Shown in pieces: positions 23,973-30,785 of a stretch of 32,757 nucleotides of DNA. How positions within the stretch are numbered: position 1 is the stretch's first letter; each line of letters opens with the position of its first letter. Source of the stretch: a virus; IMG/VR virus record IMGVR_UViG_3300032116_000811, positions 1 through 32,757 of that record; one strand, written 5' to 3'. The notes beneath the pieces were generated by a model that had not been told where the DNA came from, searched no databases, and saw nothing but the letters and a program-made list of their open reading frames with translations. The translations under genes were made by a program, and so were the position numbers.

Positions 23973-24242
23973 ATGAAAAAAACCTCAATCACTTGGTCAC
24001 TAACAAACCAAGCAAAAAACCTTCAAACAAATGAAACCGTATATACATATATGGATTCAGTTGGTAGGATTTTTAAAATGGAGTCACATCCCAAAAAACC
24101 TTTTACATACTTGACACAAGCTACGGAGTCAGTTACAAAAAAGGAACAAGCAAAAATCTTGGACGGATACATTAAAAACGGAATCAACCAACACGATTTT
24201 GTTGGAGGATTTCAAGAAGCAATATCAAAAATTACAATTTAA
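23973..24242 (+). CDS. Hypothetical protein (89 aa)
   Basis: An 89 aa basic protein, MKKTSITWSLTNQAKNLQTN followed by ETVYTYMDSVGRIFKMES and a helical C-terminal half ending in FVGGFQEAISKITI. It starts after the leader ACTAAAACAAAACA, which matches other starts of this arm. No family is recognised. It is the first gene after the candidate origin segment and leads the run to the methyltransferase-like gene. Confidence 0.6.
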   Translation: MKKTSITWSLTNQAKNLQTNETVYTYMDSVGRIFKMESHPKKPFTYLTQATESVTKKEQAKILDGYIKNGINQHDFVGGFQEAISKITI

Positions 24243-24252
24243 AACTACAACT

Positions 24253-24513
24253 ATGTTAAAGCAAATCTACTTAGAACTAATTAGAAGCGGAGTAAACCCA
24301 AGAGATTACACATTGGCTAATGATTTTGAAGAAACAGACGGTCAAATTAATTTAGATAAGGATTTTTATATACAGATAGGCGATTCCTATCTAGTACTAT
24401 GGAAGTCTGTAGAAGGTGGGGAGAAATTATTATTTGATATTAATACAGATCAAATAGACAACACAATAGCAGTTAAGCAATTTATCAATAAAGTAAAAAC
24501 ACATCTAAACTAA
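24253..24513 (+). CDS. Hypothetical protein (86 aa)
   Basis: From ATG 24253 (MLKQIYLELIRSGVNPRDYT) the product is 86 aa. An upstream ATG at 24199 in the same frame would overlap the previous gene by 44 bases, so the later start is preferred. The sequence alternates strands (KDFYIQIGDSYLVLWKS) and helices, with a final helix AVKQFINKVKTHL. No family recognised. The stop overlaps the methyltransferase-like start by one base (TAATG), so the two are coupled. Confidence 0.6.
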   Translation: MLKQIYLELIRSGVNPRDYTLANDFEETDGQINLDKDFYIQIGDSYLVLWKSVEGGEKLLFDINTDQIDNTIAVKQFINKVKTHLN

Positions 24514-25148
24514 TGGCAAAAATTTTAGTGGCTTGTGAAGAAAGCCAATCAATTACTAAAGAGCTTCGTGATTTAGGTCACGAGGCTTTTTCTTGCGACA
24601 TTCTACCTTGTAGTGGTGGTCATCCTGAATGGCATATACAGGCGGATGTTTTTACGATCGTTAACCAAGGATGGGATCTTATGATCGCACATCCTCCATG
24701 TACATATTTATCGGTAAGTGGTGCTAGGCATCTTTACAATAAGGATGGATCTAAAAATCTTGAACGTTGGGAGAACCAAAAAATCGCTTTAGATTTTGTA
24801 CAAAAGCTTATGGATTGTCCGATCCCACGAATAGCAATTGAGAACCCTGTTTCGGTTATATCAACAAAAATCCGTAAACCTGATCAAATTATTCAACCAT
24901 ATATGTTTGGCGATGAGGCTACCAAAACAACATGTTTATGGCTCAAAAACCTTCCAAAGCTTGAACCGACCAAGATAGTTGGTAAAGGTGAAAGAACTGT
25001 TTTCAAGAGTGGTAAATCACATCCTAAATGGTATGCTGATGCTTTAGCCAATGCAAAAACTCCTGCCGAACGTAGAACCCTGAGATCAAAAACTTTCCAG
25101 GGTATCGCCAGGGCTATGGCGGATCAATGGACTAAAAATCTTTTATGA
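24513..25148 (+). CDS. Small C5-cytosine-methyltransferase-like protein
   Basis: A 211 aa protein with the main motifs of the C5-DNA-methylase fold: MAKILVACEESQSITKELRDLG (cofactor-binding start with a GxG-like variant), HPPCTYLSVSG with the Pro-Pro-Cys catalytic motif (61-63), and IAIENP (110-112). It lacks the length for a target-recognition domain; known C5 enzymes are about 300 aa or more. It could be a methylase with relaxed specificity, a nucleotide or base-modifying relative, or an anti-restriction enzyme. It is rich in GATC, unlike neighbours. Confidence 0.7.
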   Translation: MAKILVACEESQSITKELRDLGHEAFSCDILPCSGGHPEWHIQADVFTIVNQGWDLMIAHPPCTYLSVSGARHLYNKDGSKNLERWENQKIALDFVQKLMDCPIPRIAIENPVSVISTKIRKPDQIIQPYMFGDEATKTTCLWLKNLPKLEPTKIVGKGERTVFKSGKSHPKWYADALANAKTPAERRTLRSKTFQGIARAMADQWTKNLL

Positions 25149-25234
25149 TTTCCTTAACAAAAAACCTGCTAAAAACTTTTAAATATATGCAAAAACTTAC
25201 TAATTTTACATTCAACAACCAAAACAAAAAACCC

Positions 25235-25432
25235 ATGCACGAATTAATCACACTCAGCTACCAAATGAAGTGCGGTATCACTGGCACGATCATCGACAAA
25301 GGCGAACAAGCCTATTACAACCATCAGACAAAAACTTGCATTCATCCATTGGAATATGAGAAGAATATGAGCCAAGTTAAGATTGGTGATCCAAAAACCT
25401 ACTTTACTAGACTCCAAAAACTTAACAAATAA
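25235..25432 (+). CDS. Hypothetical protein with paired cysteines (65 aa)
   Basis: I place the start at ATG 25235 (MHELITLSYQMKCGITG) because it follows the genome's typical leader CAACCAAAACAAAAAACCC. An alternative ATG at 25145 gives 95 aa and overlaps the preceding stop as ATGA. The product contains CGITGTIIDKGEQAYYNHQTKTC, where the spaced cysteines and histidines suggest a small metal-binding fold, though the pattern is incomplete. No family is recognised. Confidence 0.55.
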   Translation: MHELITLSYQMKCGITGTIIDKGEQAYYNHQTKTCIHPLEYEKNMSQVKIGDPKTYFTRLQKLNK

Positions 25433-25444
25433 AACATACAACAC

Positions 25445-25651
25445 ATGAAATTCGAATTTGTAGCAGAAACAGACCAATTACTTAACGACACAATCTACTT
25501 TACCAAGCAAGATGGTGTATTTATCAGTGGAACTATAAGCTCTAAAAAAGAGGTAGCTTATGCCATCTTTGAGAAGCTTAGTCAAGGTCTACCACTTAGA
25601 ACAACAGAAATATTAGAAACAAAAAACTATCAAAAACCCTCGCAAGAGTAA
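25445..25651 (+). CDS. Hypothetical protein (68 aa)
   Basis: A 68 aa protein, MKFEFVAETDQLLNDTIYF then TKQDGVFISGTISSKKEVAY, strand-rich at first and helical in the second half (AYAIFEKLSQGLPLRTTEIL), ending in a polar tail. It follows the previous stop by 12 bases and lies in the early operon of small genes. No family recognised. Confidence 0.55.
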   Translation: MKFEFVAETDQLLNDTIYFTKQDGVFISGTISSKKEVAYAIFEKLSQGLPLRTTEILETKNYQKPSQE

Positions 25652-25662
25652 AAACCAAAACA

Positions 25663-25893
25663 ATGCTCAAACTAACCCTAGAACAAAAGAAAAAAGGTAT
25701 CAAAGAAGAATTTACCTATGTAAACAGTAACGGAAGGATGTCAAAACAATACACCTACAAAGGGATGTATATAACATGGGATAACCAAATCCTACATGGC
25801 AAATGGTATTACTGGAGAGCAAGTTATTACGCTTCATTAGATGCCGCAGTTCAAGGAATAGACAGACATATCAATCACTATAAAATCAAATAA
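25663..25893 (+). CDS. Hypothetical protein (76 aa)
   Basis: A 76 aa basic, aromatic-rich protein: MLKLTLEQKKKGIKEEFTYV, then the strand segments YKGMYITWDNQILHGKWYYWRASYY, and a final helix (DAAVQGIDRHINHY). It is preceded by a typical A-rich leader (AAAACCAAAACA). The strand-strand-helix layout could be a small nucleic-acid- or protein-binding module, but I recognise no family. Confidence 0.55.
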   Translation: MLKLTLEQKKKGIKEEFTYVNSNGRMSKQYTYKGMYITWDNQILHGKWYYWRASYYASLDAAVQGIDRHINHYKIK

Positions 25894-25897
25894 ACAA

Positions 25898-26095
25898 ATG
25901 CTAGTCATTAAAGATTACAAGAGCCTATTTAAGTATGGGGACATGAAAAAGATTATGGAGATAACAGGCTATAGTCGTTACGTTATTGAAACAAGATTAA
26001 AGAACAATGATTACGAAATGACCGAGTTAATCAAAACATTCTATGACAAAAAACTAGAAATACTTAAAAACCAAATATGGGAGCATCAGAAATAA
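25898..26095 (+). CDS. Small helix-turn-helix-like protein (65 aa)
   Basis: A 65 aa protein with KKIMEITGYSRYVIETRLKNNDYEMTELIKTFYDKKLEIL, a pattern of helix, turn (TGYSR) and recognition-type helix seen in small DNA-binding proteins of Bacteroidota phages. It overlaps the start of the DnaA-like gene by 19 bases, so it may act with it or regulate it. A transcriptional or replication accessory role is inference. Confidence 0.55.
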   Translation: MLVIKDYKSLFKYGDMKKIMEITGYSRYVIETRLKNNDYEMTELIKTFYDKKLEILKNQIWEHQK

Positions 26096-26451
26096 GCTAT
26101 TACGTTATGCCAGGACTAAAACATAGAGAGGTAAGATTTGAGCAAGTTATTAGAACTGTATGTGAGGTTATGAAAGCTGATAGACGTAAAGTACTGACGC
26201 CAAACAGAAGTAAAAACTTGGTGTTTGCTAGAAATATGTGTTACTTTATTTTTAGACGTTATTTTTCGATGACGCTAAAGGAGATAGGTCAAGCATTCGA
26301 TAGGGATCACACTACAATCATTCATGGTATTATGACATTCCAAAATGATATTGAGTGCATCAAGTTCTATAAATCACAGTTTCAAGAGGTGCAACAGTCA
26401 TTAGGATTACACTTAAACAACAAAAAATTAAACATTTTAAACACAAACTAA
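26077..26451 (+). CDS. Stand-alone DnaA domain IV-like protein
   Basis: A 124 aa protein matching only the C-terminal DNA-binding domain of bacterial DnaA. The signature is visible: KNLVFARNMCYFIFRRYF, SMTLKEIGQAFDRDHTTIIHG with DHTT at 77-80. It has no AAA+ ATPase domain. An alternative ATG (26107, MPGLKHRE) would remove 10 residues. DnaA domain IV binds DnaA boxes, so the product may bind the phage origin or compete with host DnaA. It lies upstream of the helicase module. A canonical DnaA box was not found by eye. Confidence 0.8.
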   Translation: MGASEISYYVMPGLKHREVRFEQVIRTVCEVMKADRRKVLTPNRSKNLVFARNMCYFIFRRYFSMTLKEIGQAFDRDHTTIIHGIMTFQNDIECIKFYKSQFQEVQQSLGLHLNNKKLNILNTN

Positions 26452-26456
26452 ACATT

Positions 26457-26654
26457 ATGCTATCAACATTCGCAGAATTAAACGAAACAGACAAAAGACT
26501 ATTTGTCGCTAAAATCATCCACAACATTAATTACAGCCAATCAAGTTTTGACACTGTACAAGCTTTAGTTAAGATGTGGGATGAATACCCAAGAAGACAA
26601 GCAACTTTTTTTACAAAATTAAATCAAATAACAAATGGAATTACAAACAACTAA
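26457..26654 (+). CDS. Hypothetical protein (65 aa)
   Basis: A 65 aa mainly helical protein (MLSTFAELNETDKRLFVAKI, HNINYSQSSFDTVQALVKMWDEY). It begins just after the DnaA-like gene and overlaps the following recombination-type gene by 20 bases. No family recognised. Confidence 0.55.
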   Translation: MLSTFAELNETDKRLFVAKIIHNINYSQSSFDTVQALVKMWDEYPRRQATFFTKLNQITNGITNN

Positions 26655-27312
26655 CACCGAAATTCAAGCACCTAGTTACCACATGGTAAACAAGGACTCT
26701 ATGCTTTCTTTATCTAACGAGTTAAAGAGATTCGTTAAAGAAGCACACTTAGTATCTAACATTAAAGGCAAAGACTATTGTAATGTAGAAGCCTGGCAGA
26801 TGGCAGGAGCATCACTAGGCTTATTCCCTATCATTACAAGTGTACAAGACTTATCTAGTGAAACAGAGGTTAAGTACATGGCAACTTGCGAAGTTAGATC
26901 GTACCAAGACAATAAATTAGTATCTGTAGGTATAGCAATATGCTCTAACAAAGAGGGTAGCAAAAAGTTCTTTGATGAGTATGCTATCTTATCTATGGCA
27001 CAGACTAGAGCAGTAGGTAAAGCATTCCGTAATCAGTTAGCATGGTTGATGAAAGCTGCTGGATTCGAGGCGACACCTGCTGAGGAGATGGATTTTGTAC
27101 ATGAAGAGCCAAAAAAAACCTCTAAGCCAGTACAAACAGTTGTAGCTGAAATCTTAGAAGATGAGCCTACAAGAGAAGAAATAATGATGGAGGTAGCTAA
27201 ATGTACTAAGGTTAAGCAATTAACTGACACATACTTTACTTACAAGCAATCATTTGATTCTGATGAAACATTGATGAAGGTATTAAAAATGAAAAAAGAA
27301 AACCTAAAATAA
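26635..27312 (+). CDS. Possible single-strand annealing (Erf/Rad52-like) protein
   Basis: A 225 aa protein. The core (about 45-150) has CNVEAWQMAGASLGLFPII, then strands YMATCEVRSY and KLVSVGIAICSNKEG, and the helix LSMAQTRAVGKAFRNQLAWLMKAAGFEATPAEEM. The SMAQTRA-x-KA-R motif is shared with phage proteins resembling Erf/Rad52-type single-strand annealing proteins. The C-terminal ~70 residues are a linker and a small helical region. It would bind ssDNA in phage recombination. The family link is by pattern memory, not a search. Confidence 0.5.
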   Translation: MELQTTNTEIQAPSYHMVNKDSMLSLSNELKRFVKEAHLVSNIKGKDYCNVEAWQMAGASLGLFPIITSVQDLSSETEVKYMATCEVRSYQDNKLVSVGIAICSNKEGSKKFFDEYAILSMAQTRAVGKAFRNQLAWLMKAAGFEATPAEEMDFVHEEPKKTSKPVQTVVAEILEDEPTREEIMMEVAKCTKVKQLTDTYFTYKQSFDSDETLMKVLKMKKENLK

Positions 27313-27313
27313 A

Positions 27314-27778
27314 ATGAATTTAACATTATTACCAAAAGTAGAACTTAGTTCTATAGAACCGAACAAATTTGCTATTGAGTTAATCAAGTCGCAGATAGTA
27401 GATCACTTTACGCAGACTGGTGAGTCACCATTAGAACTACTCGTTAAGTCAGAGGCTGTTGTACAGCTTTTAGAAGGCATTAGAGCCGATTTAAAGGAGT
27501 TAGTACTAGATGAGCTTAGTAAGTATCCTGGAGGCAAAGCTGAGGTATTAGGAAGTGAAATGGCTAAGTTTGAATCAGGTGTTAAGTATATCTATGACCA
27601 AGACTATACTTGGAGCAAAATGAATGAAGAGATTGAGTCTTTAAAGTTTGCTTTAAAGGAAAGAGAAAAGATGCTTAGAACATTGCCAACCGCTATGGTT
27701 GATCCTGAATCAGGAGAAATGGTCCACCCAGCACCTAGAATAAGCACAACAACCTTTAAGATAAGCTTAAAGAAATAA
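27314..27778 (+). CDS. Conserved phage hypothetical, coiled-coil (154 aa)
   Basis: A 154 aa protein, helical overall (SEAVVQLLEGIRADLKELVLDEL, YTWSKMNEEIESLKFALKEREKMLRTLP) and ending with PESGEMVHPAPRISTTTFKISLK. Similar proteins ending in a VDPETGE-STTSFKVTL tail follow recombination genes in Bacteroidota phages, so it may partner the annealing-type protein one base upstream. Function unknown. Confidence 0.6.
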   Translation: MNLTLLPKVELSSIEPNKFAIELIKSQIVDHFTQTGESPLELLVKSEAVVQLLEGIRADLKELVLDELSKYPGGKAEVLGSEMAKFESGVKYIYDQDYTWSKMNEEIESLKFALKEREKMLRTLPTAMVDPESGEMVHPAPRISTTTFKISLKK

Positions 27779-27787
27779 AAATCCTCC

Positions 27788-27852
27788 ACCACCTCAAGAT
27801 ACCAATATTAATAACCTGATAGTAATTTATACAAAACTTGGGGTGGTTTTTT
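27788..27852 (+). terminator. Long-loop terminator candidate
   Basis: ACCACCTCAAG (27788-27798) pairs with CTTGGGGTGGT (27837-27847), eleven pairs with one G-T, enclosing a 38-base AT-rich loop, and runs into six T (27847-27852). The strong stem and T-run support termination after the 154 aa gene. The long loop is unusual and might carry a regulatory site. Confidence 0.6.
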
Positions 27853-27858
27853 AAACTT

Positions 27859-27930
27859 ATGATAATTATCTTAACAATAGCACTTTGGGAACTAGGCAAG
27901 ACCTTATTCTATAAACTTATAAACAAATGA
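27859..27930 (+). CDS. Possible 23 aa membrane peptide
   Basis: A frame MIIILTIALWELGKTLFYKL then INK starts six bases after the terminator T-run and overlaps the next frame by ATGA. Very short, so coding is uncertain. The coupled chain of overlaps is the main support. Confidence 0.3.
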   Translation: MIIILTIALWELGKTLFYKLINK

Positions 27931-28043
27931 AAGAAACACTTATTTTCTTATATGAATTAGTATATTTTGTAGTAATATCATTACCATTAGCTTTAACAAT
28001 TTATTTAACAGCATTAATTATCGGTAAATTTAAAAATATATGA
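27927..28043 (+). CDS. 38 aa membrane peptide
   Basis: The product starts MKETLIFLYELVYFVVISL, followed by a hydrophobic stretch (PLALTIYLTALIIG) and a basic tail (KFKNI): one or two membrane passes. It overlaps the upstream frame by ATGA (27927-27930) and the downstream gene by ATGA (28040-28043), a chain of coupled starts that favours real translation. No family recognised. Confidence 0.45.
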   Translation: MKETLIFLYELVYFVVISLPLALTIYLTALIIGKFKNI

Positions 28044-28252
28044 TGGAGATTGCAGGATTAGAGAACTCAGTACCAGTGAGGATGATTTATATTGATGACA
28101 AAAGTGAAGTATTGTTTAAATCTTTAGCTCATGCAGCAAGGAATACAAGAATCACACAAGACTCAATAAAGAAATCACTTAATCCATTACTAAAGAGGAA
28201 ATTTAAGCACAATAATAGAGATGTGGTTTTTAGGATAGTAAAGGATAAATAG
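28040..28252 (+). CDS. NUMOD-like small DNA-binding protein (70 aa)
   Basis: A 70 aa protein starting at either of two adjacent ATG (28040 or 28043). The segment EVLFKSLAHAARNTRITQDSIKKSLNPLLKRKFKHNNRDVVFRIV follows the pattern of NUMOD-type helix-turn-helix modules: strand, F-S-A-A-A helix, turn, T-x-x-S-I-K-K helix, then a strand with an F-x-I end. In phages such modules are often found alone or in homing endonucleases. The call is by pattern; target unknown. Confidence 0.55.
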   Translation: MMEIAGLENSVPVRMIYIDDKSEVLFKSLAHAARNTRITQDSIKKSLNPLLKRKFKHNNRDVVFRIVKDK

Positions 28253-28260
28253 TATATTTG
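28253..28260 (+). promoter_or_regulatory. Promoter -7 element before the structured RNA
   Basis: TATATTTG exactly fits the Bacteroidota TAnnTTTG consensus and lies five bases before the first hairpin arm of the structured RNA candidate, so transcription could start near 28265. A TTG -33 element is not clear upstream, so this is moderate support only. Confidence 0.4.
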
Positions 28261-28264
28261 TCGA

Positions 28265-28347
28265 TGCAAACCGTACTTTGCAGTTAAAACTTATTGCCCG
28301 AAGAGGCGTGGGGGTGTACGGACTCCCGCAAATCTGAGGGCTTTTTT
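28265..28347 (+). ncRNA. Structured RNA with complementary loops and terminator
   Basis: Hairpin 1 is TGCAAA (28265-28270), loop CCGTAC (28271-28276), TTTGCA (28277-28282). After a 13-base AT-rich linker, a second structure starts with GCCC (28296-28299) pairing GGGC (28338-28341), tandem G-A/G-A (28300-28301 with 28336-28337), AGA/TCT, an internal G/AAA loop and GGGGGT (28310-28315) pairing ACTCCC (28322-28327), closing loop GTACGG (28316-28321). The two six-base loops are perfect reverse complements, as in a kissing loop. A T6 run (28342-28347) follows the closing stem, as in a terminator. The next ATG (28353) is six bases on. It may be a small RNA or a leader attenuator of the replication gene. 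Class unknown. Confidence 0.55.
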
Positions 28348-28352
28348 ATTTT

Positions 28353-28994
28353 ATGAATACAGGAATGATTGTTAAGAGCAGATCGGCTGAGAAGTTTACT
28401 GCCATCGACAACGAGATTATTAGGAATGTCGAATTAACATTAGAGGAGAGAGGATTATTAATTTACTTACTTAGTATGAGGCATGATTGGGTGGTTTATA
28501 AAACTAACCTACATGAACGATTAGGTTGCACTAAAGGTCAACTAGACAGAGTTTTTAAGGGATTACAAACAAAGAACTATATCTTGTCTGTAAAGGTTAT
28601 AAATGAGCTTGGAAGATTTACTGGATGGAATCATGTAGTATATGATACACCAGCAATCCGAGATGATAAATCACCGAGTTCTATAAATGCCGAAGTCGGT
28701 GAAAGTGCCCCTATAAGTAATACTAATACAATTAATAGTAAATTAAATATTAAGAAGACTAAGTTTATAAGACCAACAGCTAATGAGATAGACTTATATG
28801 CTAAAGAAATAGGCTTTTTAACTCTTGATCCTTCTTATTTTATAGACCATTATGAATCTAATGGTTGGTTAATAGGTAAAAATCCCATGAAAGATTGGAA
28901 AGCTACTGTAAGAACTTGGAAAAGAAATAGTTCTAAATTTAATACTACTAACGTACCTACAAACAAAATAACTACACAAATAAAACTTAAATAA
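28353..28994 (+). CDS. Winged-helix replication initiation / helicase-loading protein
   Basis: A 213 aa protein. The N-terminal half (about 10-100) is a winged-helix domain with EIIRNVELTLEERGLLIYLLSMRHDWV, KTNLHERLGCTKGQLDRVFKGL and a wing of strands. The C-terminal half has FIDHYESNGWLIGKNPMKDWKATVRTWKRN, a motif common in DnaD-like or replication-O-type phage proteins that bring DnaB to the origin. The neighbouring DnaB gene supports this. It follows the structured RNA, which might regulate its expression. Confidence 0.75.
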   Translation: MNTGMIVKSRSAEKFTAIDNEIIRNVELTLEERGLLIYLLSMRHDWVVYKTNLHERLGCTKGQLDRVFKGLQTKNYILSVKVINELGRFTGWNHVVYDTPAIRDDKSPSSINAEVGESAPISNTNTINSKLNIKKTKFIRPTANEIDLYAKEIGFLTLDPSYFIDHYESNGWLIGKNPMKDWKATVRTWKRNSSKFNTTNVPTNKITTQIKLK

Positions 28995-29233
28995 TGACAC
29001 CAAAACAAAAAGCAAAAGAATTAGTAGATAAGTATAATAAAGATATAATACTATATTGGGATTTATCTTATAACCAAGCTAAAAAATGTGCATTAATAGC
29101 ATTAGATGAAATGATAGCAGAATTAGCTTATATAAGAAATTATGATGAAGAAATAGATGAAAAAATGATTATAAAAATAGACCAAAGACAAGATTTTTTA
29201 ATAGAAGTTGAAAAAGAAATAGAAGCATTATGA
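28994..29233 (+). CDS. Conserved phage hypothetical (79 aa)
   Basis: A 79 aa helical, acidic protein (KQKAKELVDKYNKDIILYWD, QAKKCALIALDEMIAELAYI). Similar short proteins with the KAKELVDKY...AKKCALIALDE pattern occur in replication modules of Bacteroidota phages. It overlaps the upstream stop as TAATG and the DnaB start as ATGA, so its product is made in step with the helicase. Function unknown. Confidence 0.6.
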   Translation: MTPKQKAKELVDKYNKDIILYWDLSYNQAKKCALIALDEMIAELAYIRNYDEEIDEKMIIKIDQRQDFLIEVEKEIEAL

Positions 29234-30567
29234 TTGCTATAAACCTACCAAAAGCTTTAGATATTGAATCTAACATACTTGGTGCATTGCTTTTAGACAA
29301 AAGAATTATCCCATTGGTTATAGGTCATCTAAAAACTGACATATTTTACGATCTAAAGCACCAAAAAATCTTTAATGCTATTAAGGAAATGTATGATAGT
29401 AACATATCTATAGACCTTACAACTGTAGCTCAAAAACTCTCACAAGATGAGGACATTATACGAGAAGGTGGTGCTTACTATCTATCTAAGTTAACTGATA
29501 ATGTAACTACAACAGCTCATATCAATACCCATATTGAGATTGTTATTGAGATGTATAAGAAGCGTGAAGCTTATAAAGTGCTTAGAATAGCTGAGAATAG
29601 TTGTTTAGACAACGATAGTCAGTCATTAAACCTTTTATCTGACCTAAATAGTCAACTTATAGGTTTACTAGAATATGGCAATCTTTATGAAAAAAGCATA
29701 ACAGACGTAGTTATGGCTATCAACTTTGCTAGGGATTTAGCAAGTAATGGCGAACTTTTAGGATTTAATACTGGTTTTGATGAATTAAACAAGACAATAG
29801 CAGGATGGTGTAAACCTGACCTATGTATTATAGCTGCAAGACCTGGTGCAGGTAAGACAGCAATGATGCTTTCAAGTGTTTATCACTTATCTATCTTAAA
29901 TAACGTCCCTACGGCTATTTTTAGCCTTGAAATGAGCTCCGAACAGCTTGTTGAAAGGTTAGAGTCAATAACGAGTCAAGTGCCCTTAAAACGCCTTAGA
30001 ACGAATAATTTGAATGACTACGAAAGAAAGCTACTTTTAAAGACCGATGACAAGATAATCACAGCACCCATCTACATAGAGGATACTGGAGGAATCAGTA
30101 TCTCACAACTCAGAGCTAAGGCTACTATTCTAAAGCAGAAGTATGGTATTAAGGTAATATTCCTAGACTATCTTCAACTTATGAGTGGTCAAGGTAAGCA
30201 AAACCAAAACCGAGAGCAGGAAGTAAGTTTTATAAGCAGAAGCCTTAAAGCCTTAGCCAAAGAGTTGGAAGTGCCTATTATTGCTTTATCGCAGTTAAGT
30301 CGTAAGGTAGAAGAAAGAGCTGATAAGCTACCTATGTTATCCGATCTTAGAGAATCAGGTAGTATTGAGCAAGATGCTGACATTGTTATTATGCTTATGA
30401 GACCATCTTACTACGAAATGAAAGAGCCTGTAGAGATTGGTGGTAAAGAATACCATCCTGACGACCTTGTTATTGTTAAGGTAGAAAAGAATAGACATGG
30501 TAAGACTGGTAATATACCTATTAGATTTATTGGAGAAACAACCACATTTGAAGATTATAAAATTTAA
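29230..30567 (+). CDS. dnaB: Replicative DNA helicase (DnaB family)
   Basis: A 445 aa hexameric helicase. The N-terminal helical domain (about 1-110) has the DnaB pattern (EILGALLLDKRIIP-type helix, AIKEMYDSNISIDLTTVAQKL, GGAYYLSKLTD). The RecA-type motor has Walker A ARPGAGKTA (about 203-211), the Walker B region IKVIFLDYLQLMSG and LSQLSRKVEERADKLPMLSDLRESGSIEQDADIV with the conserved SGSIEQDAD. It unwinds DNA at the phage fork, loaded by the upstream winged-helix protein. Length is near the bacterial DnaB norm. Confidence 0.95.
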   Translation: MIAINLPKALDIESNILGALLLDKRIIPLVIGHLKTDIFYDLKHQKIFNAIKEMYDSNISIDLTTVAQKLSQDEDIIREGGAYYLSKLTDNVTTTAHINTHIEIVIEMYKKREAYKVLRIAENSCLDNDSQSLNLLSDLNSQLIGLLEYGNLYEKSITDVVMAINFARDLASNGELLGFNTGFDELNKTIAGWCKPDLCIIAARPGAGKTAMMLSSVYHLSILNNVPTAIFSLEMSSEQLVERLESITSQVPLKRLRTNNLNDYERKLLLKTDDKIITAPIYIEDTGGISISQLRAKATILKQKYGIKVIFLDYLQLMSGQGKQNQNREQEVSFISRSLKALAKELEVPIIALSQLSRKVEERADKLPMLSDLRESGSIEQDADIVIMLMRPSYYEMKEPVEIGGKEYHPDDLVIVKVEKNRHGKTGNIPIRFIGETTTFEDYKI

Positions 30568-30571
30568 AACT

Positions 30572-30784
30572 ATGAAAACAGCAATGCAAGAATTACTAGA
30601 TGAATTAAAAGAATATCAACTAGAATTTAATATACCTATTGAAGTAATAGATATGTGCGAAAGTCAAATAAATGTAGAAAAAGAGCAGATAATGAATGCT
30701 TTTAGTAGAGGGTTAGGTACAGAATTAAGTGATTGGGAAAATTCAGAACAATATTATGATAGAACCTATAACCAAAACAAATAA
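30572..30784 (+). CDS. Conserved phage hypothetical (70 aa)
   Basis: ATG 30572 (MKTAMQELLDELKEYQLEFN) lies just after the DnaB stop. The longer in-frame start at 30497 would lie within DnaB and is rejected. The pattern ESQINVEKEQIMNAFSRGLG, then SEQYYDRTYN, recurs in small proteins of Bacteroidota and related phages. Function unknown. It probably shares the replication transcript. Confidence 0.65.
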   Translation: MKTAMQELLDELKEYQLEFNIPIEVIDMCESQINVEKEQIMNAFSRGLGTELSDWENSEQYYDRTYNQNK

Positions 30785-30785
30785 A

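Noticed and set aside
30497-30571. Longer start at 30497 for the gene after dnaB
   Set aside because: The extension lies inside the dnaB coding region; ATG 30572 follows the stop directly.
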